DNA of 64,000 bases from Oleispira sp963933055 (GCA_963933055.1 CAWVSY010000013.1:5387-69386); one strand, 5' to 3'; numbered from the stretch's first letter, positions 17,000-26,061 are shown. Program-made: numbers and translations. The notes: generated from the sequence alone by a model not told the origin.

Positions 17000-19528
17000 A
17001 TGTCTGAAGAGCAAAATTTAACACACTGGAAAATTCCAACACTCACAATTATCCCTTCAGCATTAGCATTAGTTTATCTGGCCATTACGGCGGCTAATGT
17101 AGGACTCTCGGTGGTAATCGCGGTGATAGGGTTGGCTATCTCTATCATATTCGGCTGGTTTCAATTATCTAAATACAGTGTCCCAGGCAGCGCCGAAAAA
17201 CTCATCGTCACTGATCGCTTAATAAAAGCATTAGATGTTTGCAATACTAACGTGATGCTTGCCGATGAGAATAATGATATCTGTTATACCAATGAATCCG
17301 TTAGAGAGATGATGAAGGCGGCGGAGGCTGAGATAAGAACGGAACTTCCTAACTTCAATAGTGAAAACTTAGTCGGCAGTAACATTGATATATTTCATAA
17401 AAATCCTGCTCATCAACAAAATATGCTTGCTAGTTTACGCGACACATACAAAACCTTAATCGTCGTCGGTGGTCGCTCATTCAGTTTGATAGCAACCCCG
17501 ATATTCTCAAGCGAAAAATTACGCCTAGGCACCGTGGTTGAATGGCTTGATAAGACAGAAGAGTTAGCAAAAGACAAGATCGAGCAAAAAGCATCAGAAG
17601 AAAATATTCGTATTCGTAAAGCACTGGATGTATGTACGACGAACGTTATGATGGCAGATACCAATCTTGATATTGTCTATATGAATGATTCCGTCAAAGC
17701 CATGATGAAGCTTGCCGAAGGTGATTTAAAAGCCGAGCTCCCGAGTTTTGATGCTAATAACCTTATTGGTAATAACATTGATCAGTTTCATAAAGAGCCT
17801 TCTCATCAACGTGCGATGCTTGCTAAACTTTCGGATGTCTACAATACCGATATTAACGTAGGCCCTCGTACTTTTAATTTAATAGCGACGCCAGTCTTCA
17901 ATAATGGTGAGCGCTTAGGAACCGTCGTTGAGTGGAGAGATAAGACCGAAGCCTTAGCGAAAGAAATAGCTGAGAACGTTATTTCGGATACTAATGCTCG
18001 AGTGAAACAAGCACTAGATTCTGTTTCTGGTAATACCATGATTGCAGACAATGATTGCAATATCATTTATATGAACGCTGCTGTTCAAAAAATGATGAGT
18101 AATGCGCAAGGTGATATTCGTAAAGACTTGCCTAATTTTGATGCCAGCAACCTGGTCGGCCAAAATATCGATGTCTTTCATAAAAACCCATCGCATCAGC
18201 GCAACTTATTAGCAAAAATGCAAAGTACCTATGAAGCACAAATAATGGTAGGTGGTCGTACATTTTCTCTTATCGCCAATCCAATTAAAAATGAAAAAGG
18301 TGATCGTTTAGGGGCTGTGGTTGAGTGGATGGATCGTACTGATGAAGTCGCCGTTGAAAAAGAAGTTGGAAACTTAGTTAAAGCTGCGATTGATGGTGAC
18401 CTATCACACCGTTTAGATACATCAGATAAAGACGGTTTCTTCTTGAGTTTAGCGAATGGGCTAAATAACTTGGTTGGCATTGCTGATAGTGTTGTGAACG
18501 ATACCGCCCGTGTTCTAGATGCCTTGGCTCATGGTCGTTTAACAGAAACTATCTCGGCTGATTATCACGGTTCATTTGGCAAGTTAAAACAAGACTCTAA
18601 TGCAACCGTCGCTAAATTAACTGAAATCATTACCAATATCCGCGAGTCGGCCTCTACCGTCGCAACGGGGGCAAACGAGATTGCTCAAGGTAATGCTGAT
18701 TTAAGTCAACGTACCGAATCACAAGCATCCAATCTTGAAGAAACGGCTTCAAGCATGGAAGAAATGACCAGTGCGGTTAAGCAAACCAGTGAAAATTCTA
18801 CCCATGCGACTGAACTAGCAGTATCAGCAAGTAAACAAGCTGAGCAAGGTGGTGAAGTTGTTAGTCGTGCGGTTACTGCAATGGATGAAATTAACCAAGC
18901 CAGTAATAAAATTGCCGATATTATTGGTGTGATTGATGAAATTGCATTCCAGACAAACTTATTGGCGTTAAATGCAGCTGTTGAAGCCGCTAGGGCTGGT
19001 GAACAGGGGCGCGGGTTCGCCGTAGTGGCGGGTGAGGTTAGAAACCTGGCCCAGCGTTCAGCGGGAGCTGCAAAAGAAATTAAAGACTTGATTCGAGACA
19101 GTGTTGAAAAAGTAAATGCGGGTACTAATTTAGTCAATGAATCAGGTAAAACTTTGGAAGATATTGTATCTTCGGTGAAGCGTGTTACTGACATGATTGA
19201 AGAAATTAGCATTGCTGCGCAAGAGCAGTCATCAGGGATCGAACAGGTGAATAGCGCGGTTGCCCAAATGGATGAAATGACACAACAAAACGCGGCATTG
19301 GTTGAAGAAGCAACGGCGGCAGGTGAGGCAATGGCCGAACAATCTAGGGGCATGATGAAGTTAATGGACTTTTTTATCCTCAGTCACTCAGCGGGCATGA
19401 TGACGGGTTTTGTCAATAGCTCAGAGCCTACGTATTCTGCCCCTGCAATACCCGTCATCAATAATCCTCATCATAGTCAAGGTGCTGCGATGAGCGACTC
19501 CTCTGATGATGAATGGCAGGAATTCTAA
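17000..19528 (+). CDS. Aer2-like chemoreceptor with three tandem PAS domains
   Basis: An 842-residue methyl-accepting protein. Two close membrane helices (about 14-54) leave almost no periplasmic part. Three roughly 125-residue PAS domains follow (about 76-450). Each repeats ALD-x7-AD, NIDxFHKxPxHQ and (T/A)VVEWxD(K/R)T. Next come two HAMP-like segments (GDLSHRLDT, HGRLTETISADYHG) and the signalling hairpin (EIAFQTNLLALNAAVEAARA). The C-terminus is EWQEF, a CheR/CheB-tether pentapeptide like GWEEF of P. aeruginosa Aer2/McpB. The His pair and the Trp match the PAS of the haem-binding Aer2 family, so oxygen sensing is inferred. Start chosen at ATG 17000 (ACAGGAT site upstream); an ATG at 16970 lacks a site. 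Confidence 0.93.
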   Translation: MSEEQNLTHWKIPTLTIIPSALALVYLAITAANVGLSVVIAVIGLAISIIFGWFQLSKYSVPGSAEKLIVTDRLIKALDVCNTNVMLADENNDICYTNESVREMMKAAEAEIRTELPNFNSENLVGSNIDIFHKNPAHQQNMLASLRDTYKTLIVVGGRSFSLIATPIFSSEKLRLGTVVEWLDKTEELAKDKIEQKASEENIRIRKALDVCTTNVMMADTNLDIVYMNDSVKAMMKLAEGDLKAELPSFDANNLIGNNIDQFHKEPSHQRAMLAKLSDVYNTDINVGPRTFNLIATPVFNNGERLGTVVEWRDKTEALAKEIAENVISDTNARVKQALDSVSGNTMIADNDCNIIYMNAAVQKMMSNAQGDIRKDLPNFDASNLVGQNIDVFHKNPSHQRNLLAKMQSTYEAQIMVGGRTFSLIANPIKNEKGDRLGAVVEWMDRTDEVAVEKEVGNLVKAAIDGDLSHRLDTSDKDGFFLSLANGLNNLVGIADSVVNDTARVLDALAHGRLTETISADYHGSFGKLKQDSNATVAKLTEIITNIRESASTVATGANEIAQGNADLSQRTESQASNLEETASSMEEMTSAVKQTSENSTHATELAVSASKQAEQGGEVVSRAVTAMDEINQASNKIADIIGVIDEIAFQTNLLALNAAVEAARAGEQGRGFAVVAGEVRNLAQRSAGAAKEIKDLIRDSVEKVNAGTNLVNESGKTLEDIVSSVKRVTDMIEEISIAAQEQSSGIEQVNSAVAQMDEMTQQNAALVEEATAAGEAMAEQSRGMMKLMDFFILSHSAGMMTGFVNSSEPTYSAPAIPVINNPHHSQGAAMSDSSDDEWQEF

Positions 19529-19536
19529 GGAATTAT

Positions 19537-20388
19537 ATGTCGAATCACTCGCCAAGATTGGATTATAGGGAAAAGGAATTTCCTATGACGAATAAAGATT
19601 TTCAGCGCATTGCCGATTTAGCCGGACGTTATACGGGTATTGTTCTGGGTGAGCATAAACAAGATATGGTATACGGACGCATTGCCCGTCGTGTACGCAA
19701 ATTGCATTTAATGAGTTTTACGGCTTATTTAGATTTCTTAGAAGAAAATTTAGAAAAAGAACTGTCTAATTTTATCAACGTTATTACTACCAATCTCACC
19801 TCATTTTTTCGAGAAAAACATCATTTCGAATATTTATATAAAACCGTATTAAAAGAAGTAAAGAAAAATAATAGCGCGAAAAAACGCGTCAGAATTTGGT
19901 CGGCGGGTTGCTCAACCGGAATGGAACCTTATTCAATTGCGATGACGTTATTAAGATTTGGCCTGCCTTCCGATTGGGATGTAAAAATATTAGCGACAGA
20001 TTTAGATTCTGAAGTATTAGATAAAGCGCGAGCAGGCATCTATTCGGCCTCAGAGGTTGATGGTTTAGAAGAGAATACAATAAAGAGTTATTTTCAGCAT
20101 GGCGCTGACGGAAAAGAAGTAAAAGTAAAAGATAAAGTAAATCAGTTTGTGCACTTTAAACGGCTCAATTTATTAGAATCTTGGCCTATGTCAGGTCCTT
20201 TCGATTTTATTTTTTGTCGTAATGTGGTGATTTATTTCGATAAACCTACCCAAAAATTGCTGTTTGATCGTTATGCAGAAATGCTGGTAATGGGGGGCTA
20301 TTTATTTATTGGTCATTCAGAAAATCTTCATGGTATTAGTGATCGCTTTGAAAATATAGGCAATACTATTTATAGGAAGATTCGATAA
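19537..20388 (+). CDS. cheR: chemoreceptor glutamate methyltransferase CheR
   Basis: A SAM-dependent methyltransferase of 283 residues. It has an N-terminal helical domain (QRIADLAGRYTGIVLGEHK), the NLTSFFRE motif, the SAM loop WSAGCSTGMEPYSIAM and the FDFIFCRNVVIYFD block. It adds methyl groups to receptor glutamates for adaptation and would be tethered by the EWQEF tail of the preceding receptor. The start at 19537 has TAAGGA five bases upstream; an ATG at 19513 would overlap the receptor. No other cheR is in the window, so the primary system must use another copy or this one. It overlaps cheD by one base. Confidence 0.95.
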   Translation: MSNHSPRLDYREKEFPMTNKDFQRIADLAGRYTGIVLGEHKQDMVYGRIARRVRKLHLMSFTAYLDFLEENLEKELSNFINVITTNLTSFFREKHHFEYLYKTVLKEVKKNNSAKKRVRIWSAGCSTGMEPYSIAMTLLRFGLPSDWDVKILATDLDSEVLDKARAGIYSASEVDGLEENTIKSYFQHGADGKEVKVKDKVNQFVHFKRLNLLESWPMSGPFDFIFCRNVVIYFDKPTQKLLFDRYAEMLVMGGYLFIGHSENLHGISDRFENIGNTIYRKIR

Positions 20389-21053
20389 TGTCAGCGCTTC
20401 CAAATCATTCCCATGCTTCTCGCCAACCACCGCTCAGTATTGATTTTGAGCATATAAATCGTTATTGGGATGCTATTCATGGTGTTTGGTCAGCAAAAAT
20501 ATTACCGGGTGAGCTGTATGTATCAACCCATGGGGAAATGATTTCTACGGTATTGGGGTCATGTATCTCAGTTTGCATTCGAGATAGAAAAAAAGGTATT
20601 GGGGGGATGAATCATTTCATGCTTCCACAAAATACTGAATTTTCAAGTGATAGCTGGGGCAATAATCCCATTACATCGGCATCACGCTATGGTAATTGGG
20701 CGATGGAATATTTGATTAATGCCATTTTAAAGCGTGGTGGTGAAAAGAGAAATTTTGAAGTTAAAGTATTTGGTGGCGGCCAGATGATGGCAAAAATGAC
20801 GGATATTGGCCAAAAGAATATTTTATTTGTGCATAAATATTTAGCCGCTGAACAATTGAAAATTGAAGCCAGTGATGTCGGAGATATTTATGCTCGTAAA
20901 GTATTATATTTTCCCGATACTGGCTGCGTGAAGGTAAGACGTATCAAAAATGTTAAAAACGATACCATTATTCGTCGAGAAGCTGAGTATGAAAAACATG
21001 TTTCTGTTGATAAAGATTCTGTACTTATGAACAATAATATTGAGTTATTTTAG
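20388..21053 (+). CDS. cheD: chemoreceptor glutamine deamidase CheD
   Basis: A 221-residue CheD. The catalytic Cys lies in STVLGSCISVCIRD and the His in GIGGMNHFMLP. FGGGQMMA and the NILFVHKYL region complete the fold. It deamidates receptor glutamines and may also act in adaptation. About 45 N-terminal residues precede the core. Its ATG overlaps the cheR stop (TAATG). Confidence 0.94.
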   Translation: MSALPNHSHASRQPPLSIDFEHINRYWDAIHGVWSAKILPGELYVSTHGEMISTVLGSCISVCIRDRKKGIGGMNHFMLPQNTEFSSDSWGNNPITSASRYGNWAMEYLINAILKRGGEKRNFEVKVFGGGQMMAKMTDIGQKNILFVHKYLAAEQLKIEASDVGDIYARKVLYFPDTGCVKVRRIKNVKNDTIIRREAEYEKHVSVDKDSVLMNNNIELF

Positions 21054-21061
21054 GATATCTA

Positions 21062-22093
21062 ATGGCTAAAATACGCGTATTAGTGATTGATGACTCTGCT
21101 CTAATTCGGCAGATGCTAACGGAAATATTAAATAGTCGTGATGATATTGAAGTGGTTGGTAGTGCTGAAGATCCGCTCGTCGCTAGAGAAAAAATTAAAC
21201 AACTGTCACCTGATGTTTTAACCTTAGACATCGAAATGCCGAAGATGACAGGATTGCAGTTTCTGAAAAATCTTATGCGCCTGCGCCCAATGCCCGTAGT
21301 GATGGTATCAACGCTTACGGAGCGTGGCGCGCCAGAAACTCTTGAGGCTCTTGAGTTGGGCGCTGTTGATTATATTTGCAAACCAAAAGCAAAAACTGAA
21401 ACTAAGCTACGCATCTTTGCCGACGACCTGGTTGATAAAGTTCGTATGGCCTCAACCGCCCGAGTTCAGCCTTTTCAAGAAAAGAAAGCGGCGCAAGCAA
21501 TCGTGCCTATTACAGGAGCTTTTCAACGAATTATTGCGGTAGGTGCTTCAACAGGGGGAACGGAAGCAATTAAAACCTTGTTATCGACAGTCCCTTCTAA
21601 TTGTCCCCCTATTTTGATTACTCAGCATATACCAAAAGTATTCAGCACTTCATTTGCTGAGCGTCTAAATCGATGCTTAGAGATGGAAGTTTTTGAGGCT
21701 CAAGAAGGTATGATTATTCGCCCTGGCTGCGTTTATATCGCCCCAGGTGATTTTCATTTAACCATTGCGACGTCGGGGGCTAAAAAAGTCTGTCGTATTA
21801 TTCAAACAGAGAAAGTGAACCGACATCGTCCTGCTGTTGATGTTATGTTTAATTCCATTTTAGACTCTTATGGCTCTAAAGTGGTTGCGGTAATGCTAAC
21901 GGGAATGGGGGCGGATGGTGCTAATGGTATGCTAAGGTTAAAGCAAGCAGGGGCGATTACCTATGCGCAAGATCAAGCTACTTCAGTCGTATGGGGAATG
22001 CCTCAAGCAGCGTTCAATATCGGTGCTGTTGATGAAGTCTTGCCGTTACAGAACATTTCACAACAGATGTTGAAGTCTGCTCAGAAAAAATGA
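21062..22093 (+). CDS. cheB: chemotaxis methylesterase CheB of the second system
   Basis: A 343-residue protein with a receiver domain (phosphoacceptor D56, LTLDIEMPKMTG) joined to a CheB methylesterase. The catalytic triad is visible: Ser in VGASTGGTEA, His in ITQHIPKVFSTSF and Asp in MLTGMGADGANGM. It removes receptor methyl groups once phosphorylated by CheA. It ends the cheY-A-W-receptor-R-D-B string. A 69-bp gap without a terminator separates it from the second STAS gene. Confidence 0.95.
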   Translation: MAKIRVLVIDDSALIRQMLTEILNSRDDIEVVGSAEDPLVAREKIKQLSPDVLTLDIEMPKMTGLQFLKNLMRLRPMPVVMVSTLTERGAPETLEALELGAVDYICKPKAKTETKLRIFADDLVDKVRMASTARVQPFQEKKAAQAIVPITGAFQRIIAVGASTGGTEAIKTLLSTVPSNCPPILITQHIPKVFSTSFAERLNRCLEMEVFEAQEGMIIRPGCVYIAPGDFHLTIATSGAKKVCRIIQTEKVNRHRPAVDVMFNSILDSYGSKVVAVMLTGMGADGANGMLRLKQAGAITYAQDQATSVVWGMPQAAFNIGAVDEVLPLQNISQQMLKSAQKK

Positions 22094-22162
22094 TAAATCT
22101 ATATTTTAGGTTAATGCTAAATTTGGTCTAAGATTAGATTAACGGCCAAGGAGATATAAAAG

Positions 22163-22468
22163 ATGGGTGTTCAATCAGATTTCAATAATAGTGAAAAAGA
22201 GTTAACAATTAAGGTTAATGGGCGCTTTGATTTTAGTTCGCATCAAGAATTTCGGGATGCGTATGAGAAAGTAGCTTCTAGCGTTGATACTTATAATGTG
22301 GATTTAAGCGGCACATCGTACCTCGATAGTTCGGCATTAGGCATGCTGCTATTGTTACGAGATCATGCTGGTGGTGATAAATCCAACGTGAAAATTTCTA
22401 AGTGTAATGATGATGTTAAAAAAATCTTAACAATTTCAAATTTTGAACAGCTTTTTACCATTCAATAA
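22163..22468 (+). CDS. hsbA: HsbA-like anti-sigma factor antagonist (STAS)
   Basis: A 101-residue STAS protein with the phosphoserine loop VDLSGTSYLDSSALGMLLLL. In P. aeruginosa HsbA is phosphorylated or dephosphorylated by HsbR under control of the Hpt protein HptB, and unphosphorylated or phosphorylated forms bind FlgM or a diguanylate cyclase, changing motility and biofilm output. The gene order hsbA-hsbR-hptB here reproduces that set in one line. It has an AAGGAGATA ribosome site. The symbol is by family and context. Confidence 0.82.
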   Translation: MGVQSDFNNSEKELTIKVNGRFDFSSHQEFRDAYEKVASSVDTYNVDLSGTSYLDSSALGMLLLLRDHAGGDKSNVKISKCNDDVKKILTISNFEQLFTIQ

Positions 22469-22489
22469 TATAACGATTGGGTAATTTGA

Positions 22490-24181
22490 ATGAAAATTTT
22501 GATTGCTGATGATAATTCTTCAGATCGTTTATTATTAAGTAAAATCATTAGTAAACAAGGTCATGAAGTCGTTCAGGCGGAAAATGGCAAGGTAGCAATC
22601 GAATGCTACGTCAAAGAATCCCCCGACATCATCCTAATGGATGTATTAATGCCTGTATTAGATGGCAAGGGGGCTGCAAAAGAGATCAAGATTTTAGCCG
22701 GTGAAGATCTTGTCCCTATTATCTATCTAACATCCTTAGTGGATGCTCAAAGTTTGGCTGACTGCCTAGAATTTGGCGATGATTTCCTTTCTAAACCTTA
22801 CAATCATATTATCCTGAAAGCTAAAATTGATGCTTTTAGTCGTATGCGTATTATGCATGAGACCTTGCAGAAGCAGCGGGATACGATTGTTGAAAATAAT
22901 CAGCACATGTTGCATGAGCAGCACGTGGCGAAGACGGTTTTTGACAATGTTGCCCATTCCGGTTGTTTAAACGCTTCCAATATACAATATATTATATCGC
23001 CATTAGCTGTTTTTAATGGTGACGTATTGCTGGCAGCGTATAAGCCTTCTGGTGGTATGTATGTTTTTCTAGGAGATTTTACCGGGCATGGTTTACCTGC
23101 TGCTATTGGTGCTATGCCACTCGCGGAAATATTTTATGGCATGTCGGCCAAAGGGTTTGGCATTCAAGAAATTCTTAAGGAAATCAATTTAAAGCTTAAA
23201 ACGATTCTTCCGGTGGGATTTTTTTGTTGTGCGGCGGTCATCGACCTAAGTTTTATTAAACGCAGCGTTAGTATTTGGATGGGCGGCGTTCCTGATTGTT
23301 ATTTATTGTCTGATAATGGCGCCAAGCTCGAAACGATTCGTTCAAATCATTTACCGCTAGGGGTATTGAGCAGTGAACAGTTTGATGCTGATATGGTTGA
23401 TTACTCAATGGCTTCAGGAGACCGATTGTATATGTGGTCAGATGGCGTCATTGAAGCCCGAAATGCTAAGGGAGATATGTTTGGAGAGGATCGCCTAAAG
23501 GCCATATTCAGCCACGGCTTATCCCCTGAATTTATATTTGATACTGTTAAGTCGCAAGTGAGTGATTTCGTAGGAAATTCTGAGCGTGATGATGATACAA
23601 CCATTATAGAAGTCAAAATGGTTGATGAGAGTGAGGTTGAAGAATCCGATCAGGCCATTAAAAAGGGGGCCATGGCGGGTCCGAGTGATTGGGCGCTGGA
23701 ATATGAGCTGAGGGCTAATTCGCTAAAACATTTCAACCCGTTACCATTACTCATGCACATAATGATGGAGGTTCCTGGTTTAAGGGGAATGGGAGGGCAA
23801 TTATTTACTGTCTTGTCAGAGCTGTATTCTAATGGGCTGGAGCATGGCATTTTAAAACTGGATTCCTCTTTAAAATCCAGTCCTGCGGGTTTTGCTGAAT
23901 ATTATGGATTACGCCAAGAACGCCTTGATCAATTAACAGAAGGCACTATTCGAATACATATGAAGCATGAATGTTCGGGAAATTCAGGAATATTTACGTT
24001 GAGCATTGAGGATAGTGGCCAAGGTTTTGAGTATCCAAATAAGTTTGTACAAGTATCGAACGAGCCGCAGAAAAAGCTCAGTGGCCGAGGTATTCCATTG
24101 ATTTATTCACTATGTCATTCTTTAGAGTATTTAGACTGTGGAAATAAAGTGGTGGCAGAGATACACTGGCCATCGAAATAG
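22490..24181 (+). CDS. hsbR: HsbR-like response regulator with PP2C phosphatase and RsbW-type kinase
   Basis: A 563-residue three-domain protein. The receiver is at 1-120 (IILMDVLMPVLDG; K in FLSKPY). The PP2C-type phosphatase is at about 165-385 (FLGDFTGHGLPAAIGA, MWSDGVIEARN, ERDDDTTIIEV). The GHKL kinase is at about 410-560 (LSELYSNGLEHG, SIEDSGQGF, SGRGIPLIYSL). It can both dephosphorylate and phosphorylate the STAS partner encoded just before it, with the balance set by receiver phosphorylation from the Hpt protein encoded after it. The three-domain layout matches P. aeruginosa HsbR. The 22-bp gap to hsbA indicates one operon. Confidence 0.88.
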   Translation: MKILIADDNSSDRLLLSKIISKQGHEVVQAENGKVAIECYVKESPDIILMDVLMPVLDGKGAAKEIKILAGEDLVPIIYLTSLVDAQSLADCLEFGDDFLSKPYNHIILKAKIDAFSRMRIMHETLQKQRDTIVENNQHMLHEQHVAKTVFDNVAHSGCLNASNIQYIISPLAVFNGDVLLAAYKPSGGMYVFLGDFTGHGLPAAIGAMPLAEIFYGMSAKGFGIQEILKEINLKLKTILPVGFFCCAAVIDLSFIKRSVSIWMGGVPDCYLLSDNGAKLETIRSNHLPLGVLSSEQFDADMVDYSMASGDRLYMWSDGVIEARNAKGDMFGEDRLKAIFSHGLSPEFIFDTVKSQVSDFVGNSERDDDTTIIEVKMVDESEVEESDQAIKKGAMAGPSDWALEYELRANSLKHFNPLPLLMHIMMEVPGLRGMGGQLFTVLSELYSNGLEHGILKLDSSLKSSPAGFAEYYGLRQERLDQLTEGTIRIHMKHECSGNSGIFTLSIEDSGQGFEYPNKFVQVSNEPQKKLSGRGIPLIYSLCHSLEYLDCGNKVVAEIHWPSK

Positions 24182-24229
24182 TATTGTTAATTAAATAATA
24201 TGTATAAAGCAGTTAGGTGAAATAAGTGG

Positions 24230-24583
24230 GTGATCGGTTTGAATAAAGCATCGCATTTTGATACAGAAGCATTATCGATGCTTGAAGAGATTATGGAAGA
24301 TGAGTTTCCTGAGTTGATTCAGGTTTTTATTGCTGACTCAGATCCAAGAATTAAGGCGTTAGAACAAGCGCTTGAGCAAAACAACTGTAAGGAATTAAGA
24401 GAGATTGCTCACAGCTTCAAAGGTGCTTCAGGTAACATTTCTGCGTTACCTTTGGCTGATTTATGTTTCCAGTTAGAAGAAAAAGTACGTAACGATATAC
24501 TGGAAGGCGTTTCTGAATTAATCATTCGCATCAATGACGAATATAAGACGGTCAGAGCGATTCTTCTTACCCTCATTTCTTAG
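24230..24583 (+). CDS. hptB: HptB-like histidine phosphotransfer protein
   Basis: A 117-residue stand-alone Hpt domain with phosphorylatable H61 (EIAHSFKGASGNI). It has no kinase or receiver portion. In Pseudomonas, HptB receives phosphate from several hybrid kinases and passes it to HsbR, encoded here just upstream. The start is taken at GTG 24230, nine bases after AGGTGA; a TTG at 24239 is a weaker choice. The hybrid kinases that would feed it are not in the window. Confidence 0.85.
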   Translation: MIGLNKASHFDTEALSMLEEIMEDEFPELIQVFIADSDPRIKALEQALEQNNCKELREIAHSFKGASGNISALPLADLCFQLEEKVRNDILEGVSELIIRINDEYKTVRAILLTLIS

Positions 24584-24618
24584 TCTTTATCTACTTTTAA
24601 TCGTTCCTCTTCAAAAGT

Positions 24619-24634
24619 TGGCCCGCCCTTTGCT
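24619..24634 (+). promoter_or_regulatory. sigma-54 promoter of fliK
   Basis: TGGCCCGCCCTTTGCT: GG (24620-24621), ten bases, GC (24632-24633), 30 bp before the fliK start. It marks where FleQ-class flagellar transcription resumes after the sensory insertion. Confidence 0.85.
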
Positions 24635-24664
24635 CTTACCTAGTTAAGACTCATGGGAGGTATT

Positions 24665-26026
24665 ATGGAAACCCAACCAACACAACAAGGTTTAATGCAG
24701 CTGTTTATGGGCTTAGGTCTATCAACAGCGAATCCACTGGCTACTCTCGGTGCTAGTGATAAGCCCAGCGAAGCGGGCTTTGATAGCTTGTTAGCAGGCT
24801 ATTTACCGGATTCAACACTGACCGATTCTGAATTATTACCTGCTACAACCGCGCCTATAGCTGACTCGCTATTAAGTCCAGAGGCGAGTTTTGAGGTTAT
24901 TACTGGGGTAGAAAACTTGCCGCTTGATGCCTCTTTACTCGGTGATCAATTGCCGCTTTCTATGGCGGTGGCGGCTGGCAAGATGCTCGGCCAAGACCCG
25001 GCGCTTGCGCAAGCCGTTAACGATGATGCGGCTAAGCAGGCGTCTGAAGATGATCAGGCTTTGGCATTATTAGAGAATCAGGGGTTTTATGCGCAATCAT
25101 TAGTCAGTAGCGCATTACAAGCCGGAAATGCGGCTAAATCTTCAGCTTCCTTAGCGCCTCAAGCCAGTATGGCTGCGATTAGTGAGCAAGATTCAGCGGC
25201 TCATGCTCTGGCAAGCCTTCAGGCTAAGAGTGCGCTGGCCAATAAAGAATTAACCGATGCTAGCAGTGCCTTATCCGCTGCAGACGTAAGCGATTTAGCG
25301 GAAGATGATTCTACTCTAGATCGTTTTTTAGGGGCGCAGTCAAAAGGTTTAGATTCGGCCTCCACATCCTCAAATACGACATTATCACCGTTAGCGTCGG
25401 CTTTATCTTCATCGGCCAGTACCGTTGCGCCACCACCATTGATGGCCTCGGCTGAAAGTAATGTCAGTTTGGCATTGGCGATGAACGAAGACCCTGTACA
25501 GCAGTCTTTGCAAGATTTAACGGCCGCTGAGCAAGGAGAGAAAACAGAAGTCGAAGCGAAGTTATTATCCAGCGAGCGTAAGCAAGATGATCAGACGCTA
25601 AAACTGACAAAAGGTCAGCAAGCTTGGGGGGATGCTTTATCTGAACGTATCAGCATGAACGCGGCAAAAGATATCAAGCAGGTCACGATACACTTAGATC
25701 CTCCTGAGTTAGGAAGCTTAGAGCTTAAGATGCAGATTAAAGACGATCAGCAAACTCAGGTACAGGTACACGTTCAGAATCCTCAAGTTAAAGAAGCATT
25801 AGAAAGTAGTGCGCATCGTTTACGTGAAATGCTAGCAAATGAAGGATTAGAATTAGCAGGCTTTGATGTGCAAACAGGTTCTGAGCAGAGTGCTGGTGGT
25901 CAACCTGGTGGTGATCAAGAATTAGCCGGAGACCAACAGAATTCTGACACTTCATTTGTTGAAGGCGAAGAAACCGTAAATATACCGATTCCTAAAAATA
26001 ATAACTTATTAGATACCTTTGTTTAG
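24665..26026 (+). CDS. fliK: flagellar hook-length control protein FliK
   Basis: The 453-residue protein has a long Ala/Ser/Leu-rich, largely disordered N-terminal ruler. The conserved C-terminal Flg_hook domain is at about 325-415 (HLDPPELGSLELKMQIK then LREMLANEGLELAGFDV). FliK is exported and switches FlhB specificity once the hook reaches its length. The start at ATG 24665 is preceded by GGGAGG at ideal spacing, better than the ATG at 24653. It is a separate transcription unit with a sigma-54 promoter before and a likely terminator after. Confidence 0.92.
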   Translation: METQPTQQGLMQLFMGLGLSTANPLATLGASDKPSEAGFDSLLAGYLPDSTLTDSELLPATTAPIADSLLSPEASFEVITGVENLPLDASLLGDQLPLSMAVAAGKMLGQDPALAQAVNDDAAKQASEDDQALALLENQGFYAQSLVSSALQAGNAAKSSASLAPQASMAAISEQDSAAHALASLQAKSALANKELTDASSALSAADVSDLAEDDSTLDRFLGAQSKGLDSASTSSNTTLSPLASALSSSASTVAPPPLMASAESNVSLALAMNEDPVQQSLQDLTAAEQGEKTEVEAKLLSSERKQDDQTLKLTKGQQAWGDALSERISMNAAKDIKQVTIHLDPPELGSLELKMQIKDDQQTQVQVHVQNPQVKEALESSAHRLREMLANEGLELAGFDVQTGSEQSAGGQPGGDQELAGDQQNSDTSFVEGEETVNIPIPKNNNLLDTFV

Positions 26027-26061
26027 GTAGACCCTCCATTGCTTGTCTAAGCTGTCTATAG

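Noticed and set aside
18706..19353. Minus-strand 215-residue open frame opposite the receptor signalling domain
   Set aside because: The Ala/Ser-rich product is the typical antisense shadow of a conserved chemoreceptor hairpin.
16370..19540. Tandem PAS repeats as a recent DNA duplication
   Set aside because: The three units have diverged strongly at the nucleotide and residue level, so they are old domain repeats, not a new tandem copy or assembly error.
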